From AP-15 sp963736715 (GTDB lineage: Bacteria; Pseudomonadota; Alphaproteobacteria; ATCC43930; CGMCC-115725), in contig CAVTQA010000010.1 of NCBI GenBank assembly GCA_963736715.1, positions 484,543 through 548,542 of the forward strand: a DNA stretch of 64,000 nt, given 5' to 3'. Below are positions 17,577 through 27,635 of this stretch, one piece after another (positions within the stretch are counted from its first letter, which is position 1; each line of letters opens with the position of its first letter). The position numbers were made by a program, and so were the translations under genes. Under the pieces are notes generated by a model. That model had not been told where the DNA came from and made no database searches. It saw only the letters and a program-made list of their open reading frames with translations.

Positions 17577-18860
17577 TTAAGGCCGTCCAGCTTCGCGAGC
17601 GGCGAGCGGATCCTGGGTCGGTATTGAAATAGCGCCGCCGCGGTCAGAGCCGACGATCGGTGATGGCGCCTTGCGCCCGAAGGCCTCGATGCGCGGGATC
17701 GCGCCATCTTCGACCGGCGGCATGCGCGGTTTGCGCGCCAGTGCAGCCTCGATATAGGGAGCCAGCTCGCGTCGCTTTTCGGCCGCGCGGACCTCCTCGC
17801 GCTCTTTGAACTCCGGCATCACCTGCGCGGCGAAGGTTTCGAGCAACTCGCAGATGTGCTCGTGCCGATTGGCGCCGCTCTGTTGGACGAACATGACCTG
17901 GTCGATGCCGGCCTTCTCATAGCGGCTCAGATGATCGCGCAATTGCGCCGGGGTGCCGATGCCGCCGCGCCCGGCGTTCTCCGGCAACTGGTCCTTGACC
18001 TGTAGAAAGCGCTGCCAGAGATCGGGCCGTCCCGGCCGGTGCTCGCCAAAAACCGCGTAATAGCCGAGCGAATAGCCAAAGAACCGAAAGCCGTCGAGGC
18101 CGCGGCGGACCGCTTCGGCCTCGTCAGGGTGACATGACATGCCGGTGACGATCGCGAGGTTCGGATTGACATTGTGGCCGATCGGCACGCAATCCGGCGA
18201 TTTGATTATTCCGTAATATTCCTCGACCCACCTCGCGGCCTGCTCGGGTTCGAGAAAGGCGAAGGCCAGCGCGCCGAGCCCGGCCCTGGCGGCGCGGTGG
18301 ATCGTCTCGCGCCGCGAGCACGCCACCCACATCGGCGGGTGCGGCTTCTGCACCGGTTTCGGCACCAGGTTGCGGCACGGCATGTCGAACCAGCGTCCCG
18401 CAAAACCCGGATAGGGCCGCATCGCGAGCATGTTGGCGGCCTGCTCGGTCGCCTCCTGCCACATTGCCTCCTTCTCCTGCGGATCGACGCCGAAGCCGCC
18501 CATCTCGACCGCCGTCGCCGACTCGCCGGTGCCCCATTCCACGCGGCCGTTCGACACCAGGTCGAGGGTGGCTATGCGTTCGGCGACCCGCGCCGGATGG
18601 TTGTAGTTTGGCGGCATTAAGGTGATGCCGTGACCGAGCCGGATCCGCTTGGTGCGCTGCGAGCAAGCTGCGAGGAACACCTCGGGCGCCGAGGAATGCG
18701 AATACTCTTCCAGGAAATGGTGCTCGACTTCCCAGACATAGTCGATGCCGAGACGGTCGGCGAGCTCGACCTGGTCGAGCGCCTGCTGATAAAGCCGCAG
18801 CTCTGAATCCTCGTTCCAGGGCTGCGGCAGCTGATGCTCGTAGAAGAGTCCGAATTTCAT
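17577..18860 (-). CDS. LLM-class flavin-dependent monooxygenase (luciferase-like)
   Basis: A 427-residue bacterial-luciferase-type TIM-barrel enzyme: MKFGLFYEHQLPQPW, DYVWEVEHHFLEEYSHSSAPEVFLA, IRLGHGITLMPPNYNHPARVAERIATLD, SNGRVEWGTGES and KPHPPMWVA. These enzymes use reduced FMN from a separate reductase to oxygenate small organic substrates. The last 45 residues are a Pro-rich tail outside the barrel. It lies in the same orientation as an alpha/beta hydrolase and a second LLM enzyme upstream, suggesting a catabolic set, although REP palindromes separate the units. Substrate unknown. Confidence 0.88.
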   Translation of the reverse strand: MKFGLFYEHQLPQPWNEDSELRLYQQALDQVELADRLGIDYVWEVEHHFLEEYSHSSAPEVFLAACSQRTKRIRLGHGITLMPPNYNHPARVAERIATLDLVSNGRVEWGTGESATAVEMGGFGVDPQEKEAMWQEATEQAANMLAMRPYPGFAGRWFDMPCRNLVPKPVQKPHPPMWVACSRRETIHRAARAGLGALAFAFLEPEQAARWVEEYYGIIKSPDCVPIGHNVNPNLAIVTGMSCHPDEAEAVRRGLDGFRFFGYSLGYYAVFGEHRPGRPDLWQRFLQVKDQLPENAGRGGIGTPAQLRDHLSRYEKAGIDQVMFVQQSGANRHEHICELLETFAAQVMPEFKEREEVRAAEKRRELAPYIEAALARKPRMPPVEDGAIPRIEAFGRKAPSPIVGSDRGGAISIPTQDPLAAREAGRP

Positions 18861-18912
18861 CGTCGCTTCTCCTGCCGTGTCGGTACCCTTACCCGCCTCG
18901 CTGCACTCGGCA

Positions 18913-18987
18913 CCCTCTCCCGCGGTGCAGGAGAGGGGCTATCAGGCATCCAACTCAGAGCCCCTCTCCCGCAATGCGGGAGAGGGG
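18913..18987. repeat. Two GGGAGAGGG-family REP palindromes in tandem
   Basis: CCCTCTCC...GGAGAGGG at 18913-18937 (9-base loop) and a perfect 12-bp hairpin CCCCTCTCCCGC-AAT-GCGGGAGAGGGG at 18961-18987. They are the same family as 17461-17486, so the monooxygenase gene is bracketed by related repeats. Confidence 0.8.
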
Positions 18988-19022
18988 GGACCAGCCCGCA
19001 AGGGCTGGTGGGTGAGGGCTTC

Positions 19023-19811
19023 TCAGGTCGTCCAGCGCAGGATTGCCGCGGCGACCTCGTCGGGTTTGTCGAGCTCCGCCAGATGACCGGCGCCGGGGAT
19101 CGTGGTGATTTCGGTGCGCCCGGCAATCGCGCTGGCGAAGCGGTCGGCGTAGCCGCGCGGCATGATGCGGTCCTGTTCGCCCCAGATCAGCAAGGTCGGC
19201 GCCTCGATCAGCGGCAGGCGCTTTTCGAGACGCGTATTGCCGAGCGGCCAGAAGGCGCGCGCCGCGGCCTCGTTGGCGCGTACCTGCTCTATCGGCCATT
19301 CCGGCGAGTTGGCACCTTCCGGCTCCGCTTTGAGCTGGTTCCAGCGCTCGGGGTCGGCGCAGAGCAGCGCCGGCACCTCGGGCGCCCGCTGCGCCCATGG
19401 GTCGGTCATCGGGTCCTTCTCGTCGAAGAGACCCCAGGGCGCGATCAGCGCCAAGCGCCGCACCGCAGCGGGCCAGATCGCCGCCAGCTCGGCGGCAAAC
19501 GAGCCGCCGACCGAGCTGGCGGCGAGATCGGCGCCGTCGAGCCCGGCCTTCAGCAGCAGCTGACGGACCGCCAGCACCCAGTCGAGATGGCTGTCGAGCA
19601 CCGTATGGCCGCGCTCGCCGCCCGGGAAACCCGGGAGCGACGGCACGATGACCGTGCGGTCGCGCGCCAATGCGTCGAGGAACGGAATCCATCGCGGCAA
19701 TCCGCCAAAGCCGGCGAGAAAGCCGAGCTTAGGCCCCCGTCCTTTTCGCCACACCCGGCACGAAAAGCCGTTGATTTCGACAGACAGCTCCTCCGGTTCG
19801 CCCACGACCAC
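19023..19811 (-). CDS. Alpha/beta-fold hydrolase
   Basis: A 262-residue single-domain hydrolase. The oxyanion-hole strand is LGFLAGFGGLPRW. The nucleophile elbow is AASSVGGSFAAELA (a Ser-x-Gly variant of G-x-S-x-G, with Ser-Ser-Val-Gly-Gly), the acid lies in LLIWGEQDRIMP, and the catalytic His in IPGAGHLAELDKP. The family splits esters, amides or C-C bonds; the substrate cannot be read. ATG 19811 lies about ten bases beyond the natural end of the upstream LLM monooxygenase gene, supporting co-transcription. Confidence 0.88.
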   Translation of the reverse strand: MVVGEPEELSVEINGFSCRVWRKGRGPKLGFLAGFGGLPRWIPFLDALARDRTVIVPSLPGFPGGERGHTVLDSHLDWVLAVRQLLLKAGLDGADLAASSVGGSFAAELAAIWPAAVRRLALIAPWGLFDEKDPMTDPWAQRAPEVPALLCADPERWNQLKAEPEGANSPEWPIEQVRANEAAARAFWPLGNTRLEKRLPLIEAPTLLIWGEQDRIMPRGYADRFASAIAGRTEITTIPGAGHLAELDKPDEVAAAILRWTT

Positions 19812-21081
19812 CTCCTAACCTCACTCGGCGGCCATCGCGGGTTGCCGGAACGGGGTCAGTGCGCGCCCTCGCATCGCGCGCCATCGGCTGCGGCCACCAG
19901 CGATCCTCCCATTCGGAGAACAGGTCGGTCAGCTGCGGCATGACCTTCTCGGCGAACAGCTTGGTATTATACATCGCCAGCTCCTTGCCCATGTTGCCGA
20001 ACTGCATCAGCAGCATCAAGTGGCCGACATTGAGATCGGTCGCCACTCGGCGCAATTGCGCGGCGACCTCGTCCGGGGAGCCGATGATCACGTAACCCTT
20101 CTCGACGATCGCGTCCATCTCGCGCGCCAAGGTGTCGAACCGGCGCATCCTCGCCACCTGGGCGACCTGGCCGACCACACCGGCCCGCTGCGTCGCCTCG
20201 CTGGTATAGCCGGGCGCGGCGGCGAAGCGCGGGTCGACATGCAGGCAGCGGCCATAGAAGTATTCTGCAGGTTCCCGATAGAGTTGGTACGCTTCTTCGC
20301 GGGTCTCGGCGACGCCGACGAATTGCAGAAAGCCGGCGCGGTATGGGTTCCGGTCTTTGCCGAGACGGTCCATCTCTTTCCAGAAGCCGTCCATCGTCAC
20401 CTGCCCCGCCAAGTAGCCAAAATAGGACAGATAGGCGTAGACGTGGTCGGTCTCGGCGCACCACCGCCAGGTCTCGACCGAGCCGCCGCCCGGGATCCAG
20501 ATCGGCGGATGGGGTTTTTGCACCGGCCGCGGCCAGATGTTGACGTAACGCTGCTGGTTGAAGCGGCCGTTGAACGCAAAGGTGTCCTGTTCGGTCCAGG
20601 CCCGCATCACGAGATCATGCGCCTCGTAATACCGCTCACGCAGCATGCTCGGGTTCTGGCCATACGCGAAGCAGGTGTCCATCGGCGTCCCGACCGGGAA
20701 ACCGGCGATCAGCCGCCCGCCCGAGATGACGTCGATCATCGCGAATTCTTCGGCGACCCGGGTCGGCGGGTTGTAGAGCGCCAAGGAGTTCCCCATGACG
20801 CAGAGCGCCGTGTCGGTAGTGCGCCGCGCCAAGGCCGAGGCGATCAGGTTGGGGGACGGCATCAGCCCATAGCCGTTCGAATGGTGCTCGTTAACGCAGA
20901 CCGCGTCGAACCCACACTCGGCGGCGAATTCCAGCTCGTCCATGAAGTCGTTGTACATGCGATGGGCCCGCCGCGGGTCGAACAGCGAGGAGTGGATGTC
21001 GACCCATACCGAGGGATGCTTCTCTCGGAAGTCGTCCGGCAATTCGGTATAGGGCATCAGGTGGAACCACATCAGCTTCAT
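19729..21081 (-). CDS. LLM-class flavin-dependent monooxygenase, second copy in cluster
   Basis: A luciferase-like barrel starting MKLMWFHLMPYTELPDDF at ATG 21081 (an upstream open frame to 21234 lacks similarity). Features are DAVCVNEHHSNGYGLMPSPNLI, VAEEFAMIDVISGGRLIAGFP, KPHPPIWIPGGGSVETW and the C-terminal FAEKVMPQLTDLFSEWEDRWWP. It is only distantly similar to the first LLM enzyme. A one-base shift near 19858 seems to hide the natural end: the alternative frame reads LTPFRQPAMAAE and stops at 19821, just before the hydrolase start. In the frame as written the protein runs 30 codons into the hydrolase gene. It is divergent from the lyase gene with 151 bases between starts. Confidence 0.85.
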   Translation of the reverse strand: MKLMWFHLMPYTELPDDFREKHPSVWVDIHSSLFDPRRAHRMYNDFMDELEFAAECGFDAVCVNEHHSNGYGLMPSPNLIASALARRTTDTALCVMGNSLALYNPPTRVAEEFAMIDVISGGRLIAGFPVGTPMDTCFAYGQNPSMLRERYYEAHDLVMRAWTEQDTFAFNGRFNQQRYVNIWPRPVQKPHPPIWIPGGGSVETWRWCAETDHVYAYLSYFGYLAGQVTMDGFWKEMDRLGKDRNPYRAGFLQFVGVAETREEAYQLYREPAEYFYGRCLHVDPRFAAAPGYTSEATQRAGVVGQVAQVARMRRFDTLAREMDAIVEKGYVIIGSPDEVAAQLRRVATDLNVGHLMLLMQFGNMGKELAMYNTKLFAEKVMPQLTDLFSEWEDRWWPQPMARDARARTDPVPATRDGRRVRLGGGRGRTGGAVCRNQRLFVPGVAKRTGA

Positions 21082-21232
21082 GGCTCGACTTCCTCCGTGA
21101 CGGCGATGTCGCAGACTGACCGGGAGCAGAGTGCGCGTCAAGACCGAACCAAACGCTCGTTTGGTGATCACCGTATGACCTGCGAACCGCGAGTTCGGGT
21201 AAGATCGGCTGAGTAATCCGGAGGAAAGAGCC

Positions 21233-22609
21233 ATGACCGACGAACTTCCGACCGCCGCCCGCGTGTCGGATCCGGGTCTTCGCGCCCTCTATCGGCTGGA
21301 GAACCGCTGGCAGGCCTGGCTCGACGTCGAGGCGGCGCTCGCCAAGGCGCAGGAGGAGCTGGGGATCATCCCCAAGGGCGCAGCGGACGCGATCGGGCGC
21401 GCCGCGCGCCTCGAATTGCTCGACCGCGCGCGGATCGACGAGGGGTTCGCCCGTACCGGCCATACCATCGTGCCGCTGGTTTGGGAACTGAGCCGGGTCA
21501 CCGGCGAGCCCTATGGCGGCTGGGTGCATTGGGGCGCCACGACGCAGAACATCACGCAGACCGGCGATCTGCTGGTATTGCGCCAGGCGCACCGGATCGT
21601 TTTGGGGCTGATCGGCGAGGCGCTCTCGGCGATGGCCGATCTGGCCGAGCGCGGCGCCGACATGCCGATCGCGGGGCGCACGCACGGCCAGCACGCGTTG
21701 CCGGCGACTTTCGGCTACAAACCAGCGGTGTGGATCGACGAAATGATCCGCCATGTCGAGCGGCTGCGGCAGGCGGCGCCCCGCCTCTTTGTCGCGATGC
21801 TCGGCGGCGGCGCCGGCACTTTCGCTTCGCTCGGCAAGCAGGGACCGGCAGTGCAAGCGGCGATGGGCACGCATCTCGCCATGGAGCCGATGCGGGTGCC
21901 GTCGCGCACGATCGGCGACCATCTCGCAGAGAACATCTGCCTATTCGGCCTCCTCGCCGCGACCTGCAGCAAGATCGCGCGCGAGATCTACACGTTGATG
22001 AAGACCGAATTCGGCGAGGTCGAAGAACCTGTGCCGCCCGGCACGGTCGGCAGCTCGACGATGCCGCAGAAGCGCAACCCCAAGCTCTGCCAGGACATCA
22101 TCGCTGCCGCGGCCGAGGTTCGCGCCAGCGTGCCCTTGGCCCTGGAAGCGATGCAGACCGAGCACGAGGCCGACCGCACGACGAGCCTGATCATGGACGC
22201 CGCCGAGGCGCGCGCCTCGATCGCGCTGGGCGACGCATTGAGCCGCCTCGTCGAGGTGATGCGGGGTCTGCGCCTCGACCCGGAGCGCATGCGGCGCAAC
22301 CTCGATCTCGGCGGCGGCCTCATCATGGCCGAAGCCGTCATGCTCGATCTCGGCGCCCAAATCGGCCGCCAACACGCTCATGACGTCGTCTACGACGCCG
22401 CGCAGTCAGCCTTCGTCGAAGGCCGGTCTTTCGCCGAGCTGCTGGCGGCCGACCCGCGCGTGACCGCGCATCTCGATGCCAAGCAAATCTCCGCCTTGCT
22501 CGACCCGACCGCCTATACCGGCCTGTGCGCCGAAATGGCCCGCGACGCCGCCAACCGCGCCCGGGCTATAGCCGCGGAGATCGGGGGCAACGGTGCCGCA
22601 GTGGCCTAG
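21233..22609 (+). CDS. Argininosuccinase/CMLE-superfamily lyase (adenylosuccinate lyase-like)
   Basis: A 458-residue, all-helical, homotetrameric-type lyase. The superfamily signature GSSTMPQKRNPKLCQ is intact, as are HWGATTQNITQTGD and the base-bearing segment AGRTHGQHALPATFGYK. Members eliminate fumarate-like groups or cycloisomerise carboxymuconate. The sequence is nearer 3-carboxymuconate cycloisomerase/PurB types than fumarase, but the reaction is not certain. ATG 21233 follows GGAGGAAAGAGCC. Its stop overlaps that of the convergent ATPase gene in a shared CTAG. A nearly identical 3' copy lies at 26573-27635. Confidence 0.85.
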   Translation: MTDELPTAARVSDPGLRALYRLENRWQAWLDVEAALAKAQEELGIIPKGAADAIGRAARLELLDRARIDEGFARTGHTIVPLVWELSRVTGEPYGGWVHWGATTQNITQTGDLLVLRQAHRIVLGLIGEALSAMADLAERGADMPIAGRTHGQHALPATFGYKPAVWIDEMIRHVERLRQAAPRLFVAMLGGGAGTFASLGKQGPAVQAAMGTHLAMEPMRVPSRTIGDHLAENICLFGLLAATCSKIAREIYTLMKTEFGEVEEPVPPGTVGSSTMPQKRNPKLCQDIIAAAAEVRASVPLALEAMQTEHEADRTTSLIMDAAEARASIALGDALSRLVEVMRGLRLDPERMRRNLDLGGGLIMAEAVMLDLGAQIGRQHAHDVVYDAAQSAFVEGRSFAELLAADPRVTAHLDAKQISALLDPTAYTGLCAEMARDAANRARAIAAEIGGNGAAVA

Positions 22610-25285
22610 GCGGCGATCGTCATATCGCTGCTTTCTACGTTGAGCATGCGGGCGCCGAGCCTGGTGAAAAGTCGCCTGCGGCAGGTCAGCACGATTATCT
22701 GCACTTGTTCGGCAGCGCGCGTCATAATGTCGAACATGCGTTCGATGCGATCATCATCCGAGAATACCAGCGCGTCATCGAGGATTACTGTCGCCGGCCG
22801 CCCTTGGTCGAGCAACAGCTCGGCGAAGGCGAGGCGGGTCAGCACCGCGATCTGCTCCTGCGTGCCCTCGCTCAGCTTGGCAAATTCCTCTGCCATTCCG
22901 TGACGCTTGAGACTGGCGATATGAAGGTCCTCGTCTAGCATCAGATCGGCTCCAGGGAGCAGGACCCTGAGATAGGGCTGGACCCGTGTGAGCACCGGTC
23001 CCAGGTAACGCGCCTTCGCTTCGCTTTCGGCCTTTCGCAACTCTCCGCTCAACAGCCGAAGGACATTGACCTCGCGTTCGAAGTTCTTGACATCGCTGTC
23101 GAGGCGCGATTCTTCGGCGCGTACATTCTCCAGCTCCTCTTCGACCCCGTCCCCCTCGCTTGCCGTAATCGTGGCGGAACTCTTGGCAATTTCCGTGCAG
23201 ATCCTATTTGCCTCGTCTTGATGAGTACGCGCGGCATTCTCCAGCCGCTTCATCTGAGCGTCGATGTCCTCGATCGTCTCGCCGACGTTTTGTTCGAGCT
23301 GGTTGAGGCCGTCCTGGCGTTGCGTAGCGGCACGCTCCAGTGCGTGGGCCTCCGCTGCGAGCAAATCATCACTTGCCCGCCTGCGACCCTCTGTCAGTGC
23401 TGCGGTCTTGGTTTGCAGATCCCGGTCTTCGGCGGCAAGCTCGCGCTGCACGATTTCGAATGCGCTTCTGGTCTGCTCGGCAGCCGAGCTTAGGACTAGC
23501 TGATCGGCGTTTGCAGCATCGATATCGGCTGCCAACCGCGCGCCTTCTGCAGCAATCTCGCTCAACTCACTTTCCAATGCTGCAGGCTCCGGCAGCGCAT
23601 CCAGCGAAAGAAGCCTGATCTCCTCGTCACAGCGGCCGCGCAGCTCTTTGATCCTGATCTTGAGCGCGTCGAGCCCGGGCGCAGCCCGCTCTTTTTGTCG
23701 CCAGGCGTCAGCCGGCCGCTCGCCTTGCGCAGGGCCTCGAGCCGAGGCTCCAGCTCGCGCCGGCTGCCACGCGAGCGTTTGCAGGCGTATTGGCGCCGGC
23801 CTCGGCCAGCGCTTGTTTTAGAGCTCGTTCGGCATCCGCAACCCGATGGAGAATGGCCTCTCGGTCCTTGACTTGCGGCCGGATTGAAATCTCGCCGACG
23901 TCGCCGATGCCGATCACAAGATCATCGACAACACTGCGCCTCGCGTCGGCGGCATCGAGCGGCTTTCCGTTGACGGTGACACGCTCGACGGCGCGCGGTT
24001 CGATCGCGAACGCGATATTCGTGGCGAGCGCATCGAGCGCCGCCCTCGCCGTTGCCAGCTCCAGCTCGGCCTGTTCAATGCGGGTGATTACCGGACCGGT
24101 CGCCGTGATGCGCCCGATCTCTTCGGAGAGCTCCTCTGCTTCTTTCTGGGTTTCTTGCACCTGGCGGACGATCGCCTGATGGCGATCAATCTCGGCCGCC
24201 AGCGATATCAAGCTTCGAAGGCTGTGCAGACGGCGCTCCGCCTCGGCCATCGTTCGCTGGCGCTCGAAAAGGTCGCGTATCGCCTGCTCTTTTGCCGCCA
24301 GCGCACCGGCAGCCTGGACCTTCTGCTGCTCTGCCGTATCTTCGCGCAGCCGCAGCTCCGCAACTGCCCCCTCGATCCGCTCTATCTCGGCGGCGAGATC
24401 GGTCCGCTTCCTGCTCTCAGCCCGGCATTATTCGCCTTGTCCATCGCAAGCTCCGCAGCGCTGCGGGCTGCCTTGATCTCCTCGGCTCTCCTTTCCGCTT
24501 CTGCGCGTTTTTGCCGGGCGGTTGCAATTTGCAGCGCATTCTCCCCCTCGTTCCAATCCTCGTTGAGGTTGCGCAGATCCCTTTTCAAGCCTGCGAGGCG
24601 CTCCATTTCTTCGAACAGCTTGGTCCGCTTGGCCTCCAGCTCCTTGATCCGGAGACTCGCCTTCTCAAGCTCCTCGCAAACCACTTTATACTTCCCTCGT
24701 GGACCCCTCGCGCTGACGAGGGCGTCGAGCGCGGCTTCGATGGCCATCGGGATCCGTTGGCCTCGCACCCCGCCGGTGACTGCGCCTACCTGCGATTCGA
24801 GACAGTCGTGCAGTGTCCGGCGCGCGTGCTCGTCGAGAGCCGGGTCGCCGAAGGAGCGGCTCTGCCGCACCCAGAGCGTACCCCAGATGCCTGGCTCGAT
24901 GATGCGCCCCCGATCGCGAAGCCGAGCAGGCGCTGTAATTCCGCTTCGGCCGCCTCGCCCTCGTAGCGGCGGCCATCCGAACTCTGCAGCCAGGCCTTCC
25001 CGGCCGCGCCTGCAAAGCGCTTCCTAAGGGTCCAGCTTTCGCCGTCGAGATCGAAGCCAAGCGAGACCTCGGGTACGTCCTATTGAACAAGTGGTTGAAG
25101 CTTTTGACCTCTTTGCTCTGTGAGTTGGACTTTTGGAACACTACGCCGTTGATCGCCTCCATTAGGGTCGACTTTCCCATCTCGTTGGGGCCGACCAGCA
25201 CGTTGAGGCCGTCGCCAATCCCTTCGACACGAACGGTGCCGACGAATTTGCGGAAATTTGTCGCCTCGACCCAGCGGATTTTCAT
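22606..25285 (-). pseudogene. SMC-like AAA ATPase (YhaN/SbcC type), four one-base frameshifts
   Basis: Restored across four single-base shifts (near 25085, 24895, 24408 and 23750) this is about 890 residues. It has MKIRWVEATNFRKFVG and Walker A GPNEMGKST at the N-terminus, then FDLDGESWTLRKRFAG and WGTLWVRQSRSFGDP. A long coiled coil rich in Glu/Ala/Arg follows, interrupted by a central head insert, and at the C-terminus come the signature LSEGTQEQIAVL, Walker B TVILDDALVFSDD and IIVLTCRRRLF. It would form a DNA-end-processing complex with the nuclease encoded just upstream (TAATG overlap). The missing base at 24895 lies in a G run (five G where six restore the frame). It may be decayed or mis-assembled. 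Confidence 0.8.
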
Positions 25286-26430
25286 TACTGGCGCCCCTGC
25301 CTGATGTTCTCGATATAAAGGCGCTTCAGGGCGAGGGCGGCTATTTCAGCGCCAGGGTTGTTCTGGTCATACGCGAGGACTTTCCAGCCGGTCCGCCGCG
25401 TCGCGGACAAAGCCCAACCGGCCAATTTCATCGAGATCGGCCTCGGTAGGGTCGAGCATGATTTCATCGTCGAGCCGCATCCCGCAAACCGCGGCGCCGA
25501 TGCCCTCGGCAATTCGGTCGGCGAACCGCTCCCGCGCAGCGAGGGACAAGGCGCCGTTGACCCTAAGGTAGAGAACGATTTTGCCGAGATCCTTATCCAA
25601 TGACCTCAATGCTGCTTCGAACTGCTCGATCTGTCCCTCGTCGGTCAGCATTTTGGTTATACAGTGCCAGCGATACCGTCCGGTTTCTACCGATCGTACA
25701 ACCGGAATGGCGTGCGGACCGGCGATCTCGACAACCAGCGCCGAACCGCCGTTGCACAAGCTGCCTGAACTATTAGGCGGCAGTTTGAACGAATCGGGCT
25801 CCGGCGTTCCCGAATACCAGACGCGCTCGCCGATCTTGATCTGGCGATGCCAGTCGCCGAGTGCCAGGTGTGCGAGCCCGGCGGTCTGCGCGCGGTCGGG
25901 TGAGATCAAGTTTGACGCCTCCCCCTCCGACCCGAAGCCGCGGACCGAGCCGTGCGCCATCCCGATACGTATGCGGGCGTCGGCTTCTTATCCATGTAGC
26001 TGGTCAGATCGTCTGCGCTCGAAATGTATCGCAGCGGGGCCGGGAGGAGATATGCTGGCACGTCGTCTGCGATCTTGATGGCATTAGCCGCGGTGTGCAG
26101 CTTCACGTTATCTGGAATTCCCATCCGGGCTAGCCGGTCCCAGAGTCCATTGTCACGCAAAAGGTCATGATTCCCGGGCATTAGGTGCCAAGTAATCCTC
26201 GACCAGCGCCGCATTATCTCGATCGGCTTTCTGATCGTAACGTTCGTGAGCTGCTCTTTGTCGAATATGTCTCCAGCCAAAAGCACGATGGGAGCGTCCT
26301 GTTTGACCGCGATTTCGCCGAGACGGTTGAGCACTTCGTGACGTTCGTTTTGCAGTACGGTTGCGACCTTAGGTTCGAGAACACCAAATTTCTTCCCGAT
26401 TTGGAGGTCGGAGGAGTGAACGAACCTCAT
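25285..26430 (-). pseudogene. Mre11/SbcD-like metallophosphoesterase, two frameshifts
   Basis: Three frames together give a calcineurin-type nuclease of about 380 residues. ATG 26430 starts MRFVHSSDLQIGKKFG. Metal motifs are SDLQ (where most Mre11 proteins have D-x-H), AGDIFD, MPGNHD, GMAHGSV and LALGDWH (where most have GHxH), followed by ERVWYSGTPEPDSF. The C-terminal third ends VLAYDQNNPGAEIAALALKRLY and its stop overlaps the ATPase start. Frame breaks lie near 25970 and 25385. The D-to-Q/H-to-D style motif set appears to define a subfamily rather than random damage because surrounding motifs are well preserved. Confidence 0.8.
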
Positions 26431-26572
26431 ATGCCCGGGCTCCAATTCTGTGCGCTATCCCCGCACTCCGGATCGCGGTCGAGAAAAGTACGATCCAGGT
26501 GCCGGGTTTGGGTGGTCGGTTGGTGTAAGTCAAATCGGTTTACTATCAGTTTATTTTTGGCCAGGAAGCGCT

Positions 26573-27635
26573 CAATGGATTGGGCGCTCCGACGCGGAGC
26601 ATCGCGTAGACTGGCGCGTCAGGCGCACCGAATCGTCCGCGGCTGATTGACGAAGCGCTGTGGGCACTGGCCGAGCGCGGCGCCGATATGCCGATCGCCG
26701 GGCGCACGCACGGCCAGCACGCGTTGCCGGCGACTTTCGGCTACAAGCCGGCGGTGTGGATCGACGAAATGATCCGCCATGTCGAGCGGCTGCGGCAAGC
26801 GGCGCCCCGCCTCTTTGTCGCGATGCTCGGCGGCGGCGCCGGCACCTTTGCTTCGCTCGGCACGCAGGGACCGGCAGTGCAGGCGGCGATGGGCACGCAT
26901 CTCGGCATGGAGCCGATGCGGGTGCCGTCGCGCACGATCGGCGACCATCTCGCAGAGAACATCTGCCTATTCGGCCTCCTCGCCGCGACCTGCAGCAAGA
27001 TCGCGCGCGAGATCTACACGTTGATGAAGACCGAATTCGGCGAGGTCGAAGAACCTGTGCCGCCCGGCACGGTCGGCAGCTCGACGATGCCGCAGAAGCG
27101 CAACCCCAAGCTCTGCCAGGACATCATCGCTGCAGCGGCCGAGGTTCGCGCCAGCGTGCCCTTGGCCCTGGAAGCGATGCAGACCGAGCACGAGGCCGAC
27201 CGCACGACGAGCCTGATCATGGACGCCGCCGAGGCGCGCGCCTCGATCGCGCTGGGCGACGCATTGAGCCGCCTCGTCGAGGTGATGCGGGGTCTGCGCC
27301 TCGACCCGGAGCGCATGCGGCGCAACCTCGATCTCGGCGGCGGCCTCATCATGGCCGAAGCCGTCATGCTCGATCTCGGCGCCCAAATCGGCCGCCAACA
27401 CGCCCACGACGTCGTCTACGACGCCGCGCAGTCGGCCTTTGTCGAAGGCCGCTCCTTCGCCGAACTGTTGGCCGCCGATCCGCGCGTGACCGCGCATCTG
27501 GATGCCAAGCAGATCGCCGCCTTGCTCGACCCGACCGCCTACACCGGCCTGTGCGCCGAAATGGCCCGCGACGCCGCCGCCCGCGCCCGCGCCACCGCCG
27601 CCGAAATCGGCCGCGACGGTGCCGCTATCGCCTAG
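26573..27635 (+). pseudogene. Second copy of the lyase gene, 5' truncated
   Basis: From 26661 the sequence is almost the same as 21635-22609, encoding the last 320 residues including the GSSTMPQKRNP signature. Upstream (26573-26660) degenerate remains can still be aligned (ATTGGGCGCTCCGACGCGG..., GCGTCAGGCGCACCGAATCGT), with deletions that destroy the frame. The N-terminal third of the enzyme, needed for the active site, is missing. An ATG at 26688 could give a 315-residue product but it would lack the HWGATTQN region. Confidence 0.85.

Noticed and set aside
18893..19020. GGGAGAGGG hairpins considered as a rho-independent terminator pair
   Set aside because: No T-tract follows either arm and the same hairpins recur with conserved flanks, which fits REP elements better.
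24155..25027. 290-codon plus-strand frame antisense to the SMC-like ATPase
   Set aside because: The minus strand can be read as one continuous SMC-like protein across frame breaks, so the plus frame is a shadow.
26688..27635. 315-codon ORF considered as a second functional lyase
   Set aside because: It begins after the first catalytic region, and degenerate remains of the missing part are visible upstream, so it is a truncated duplicate.
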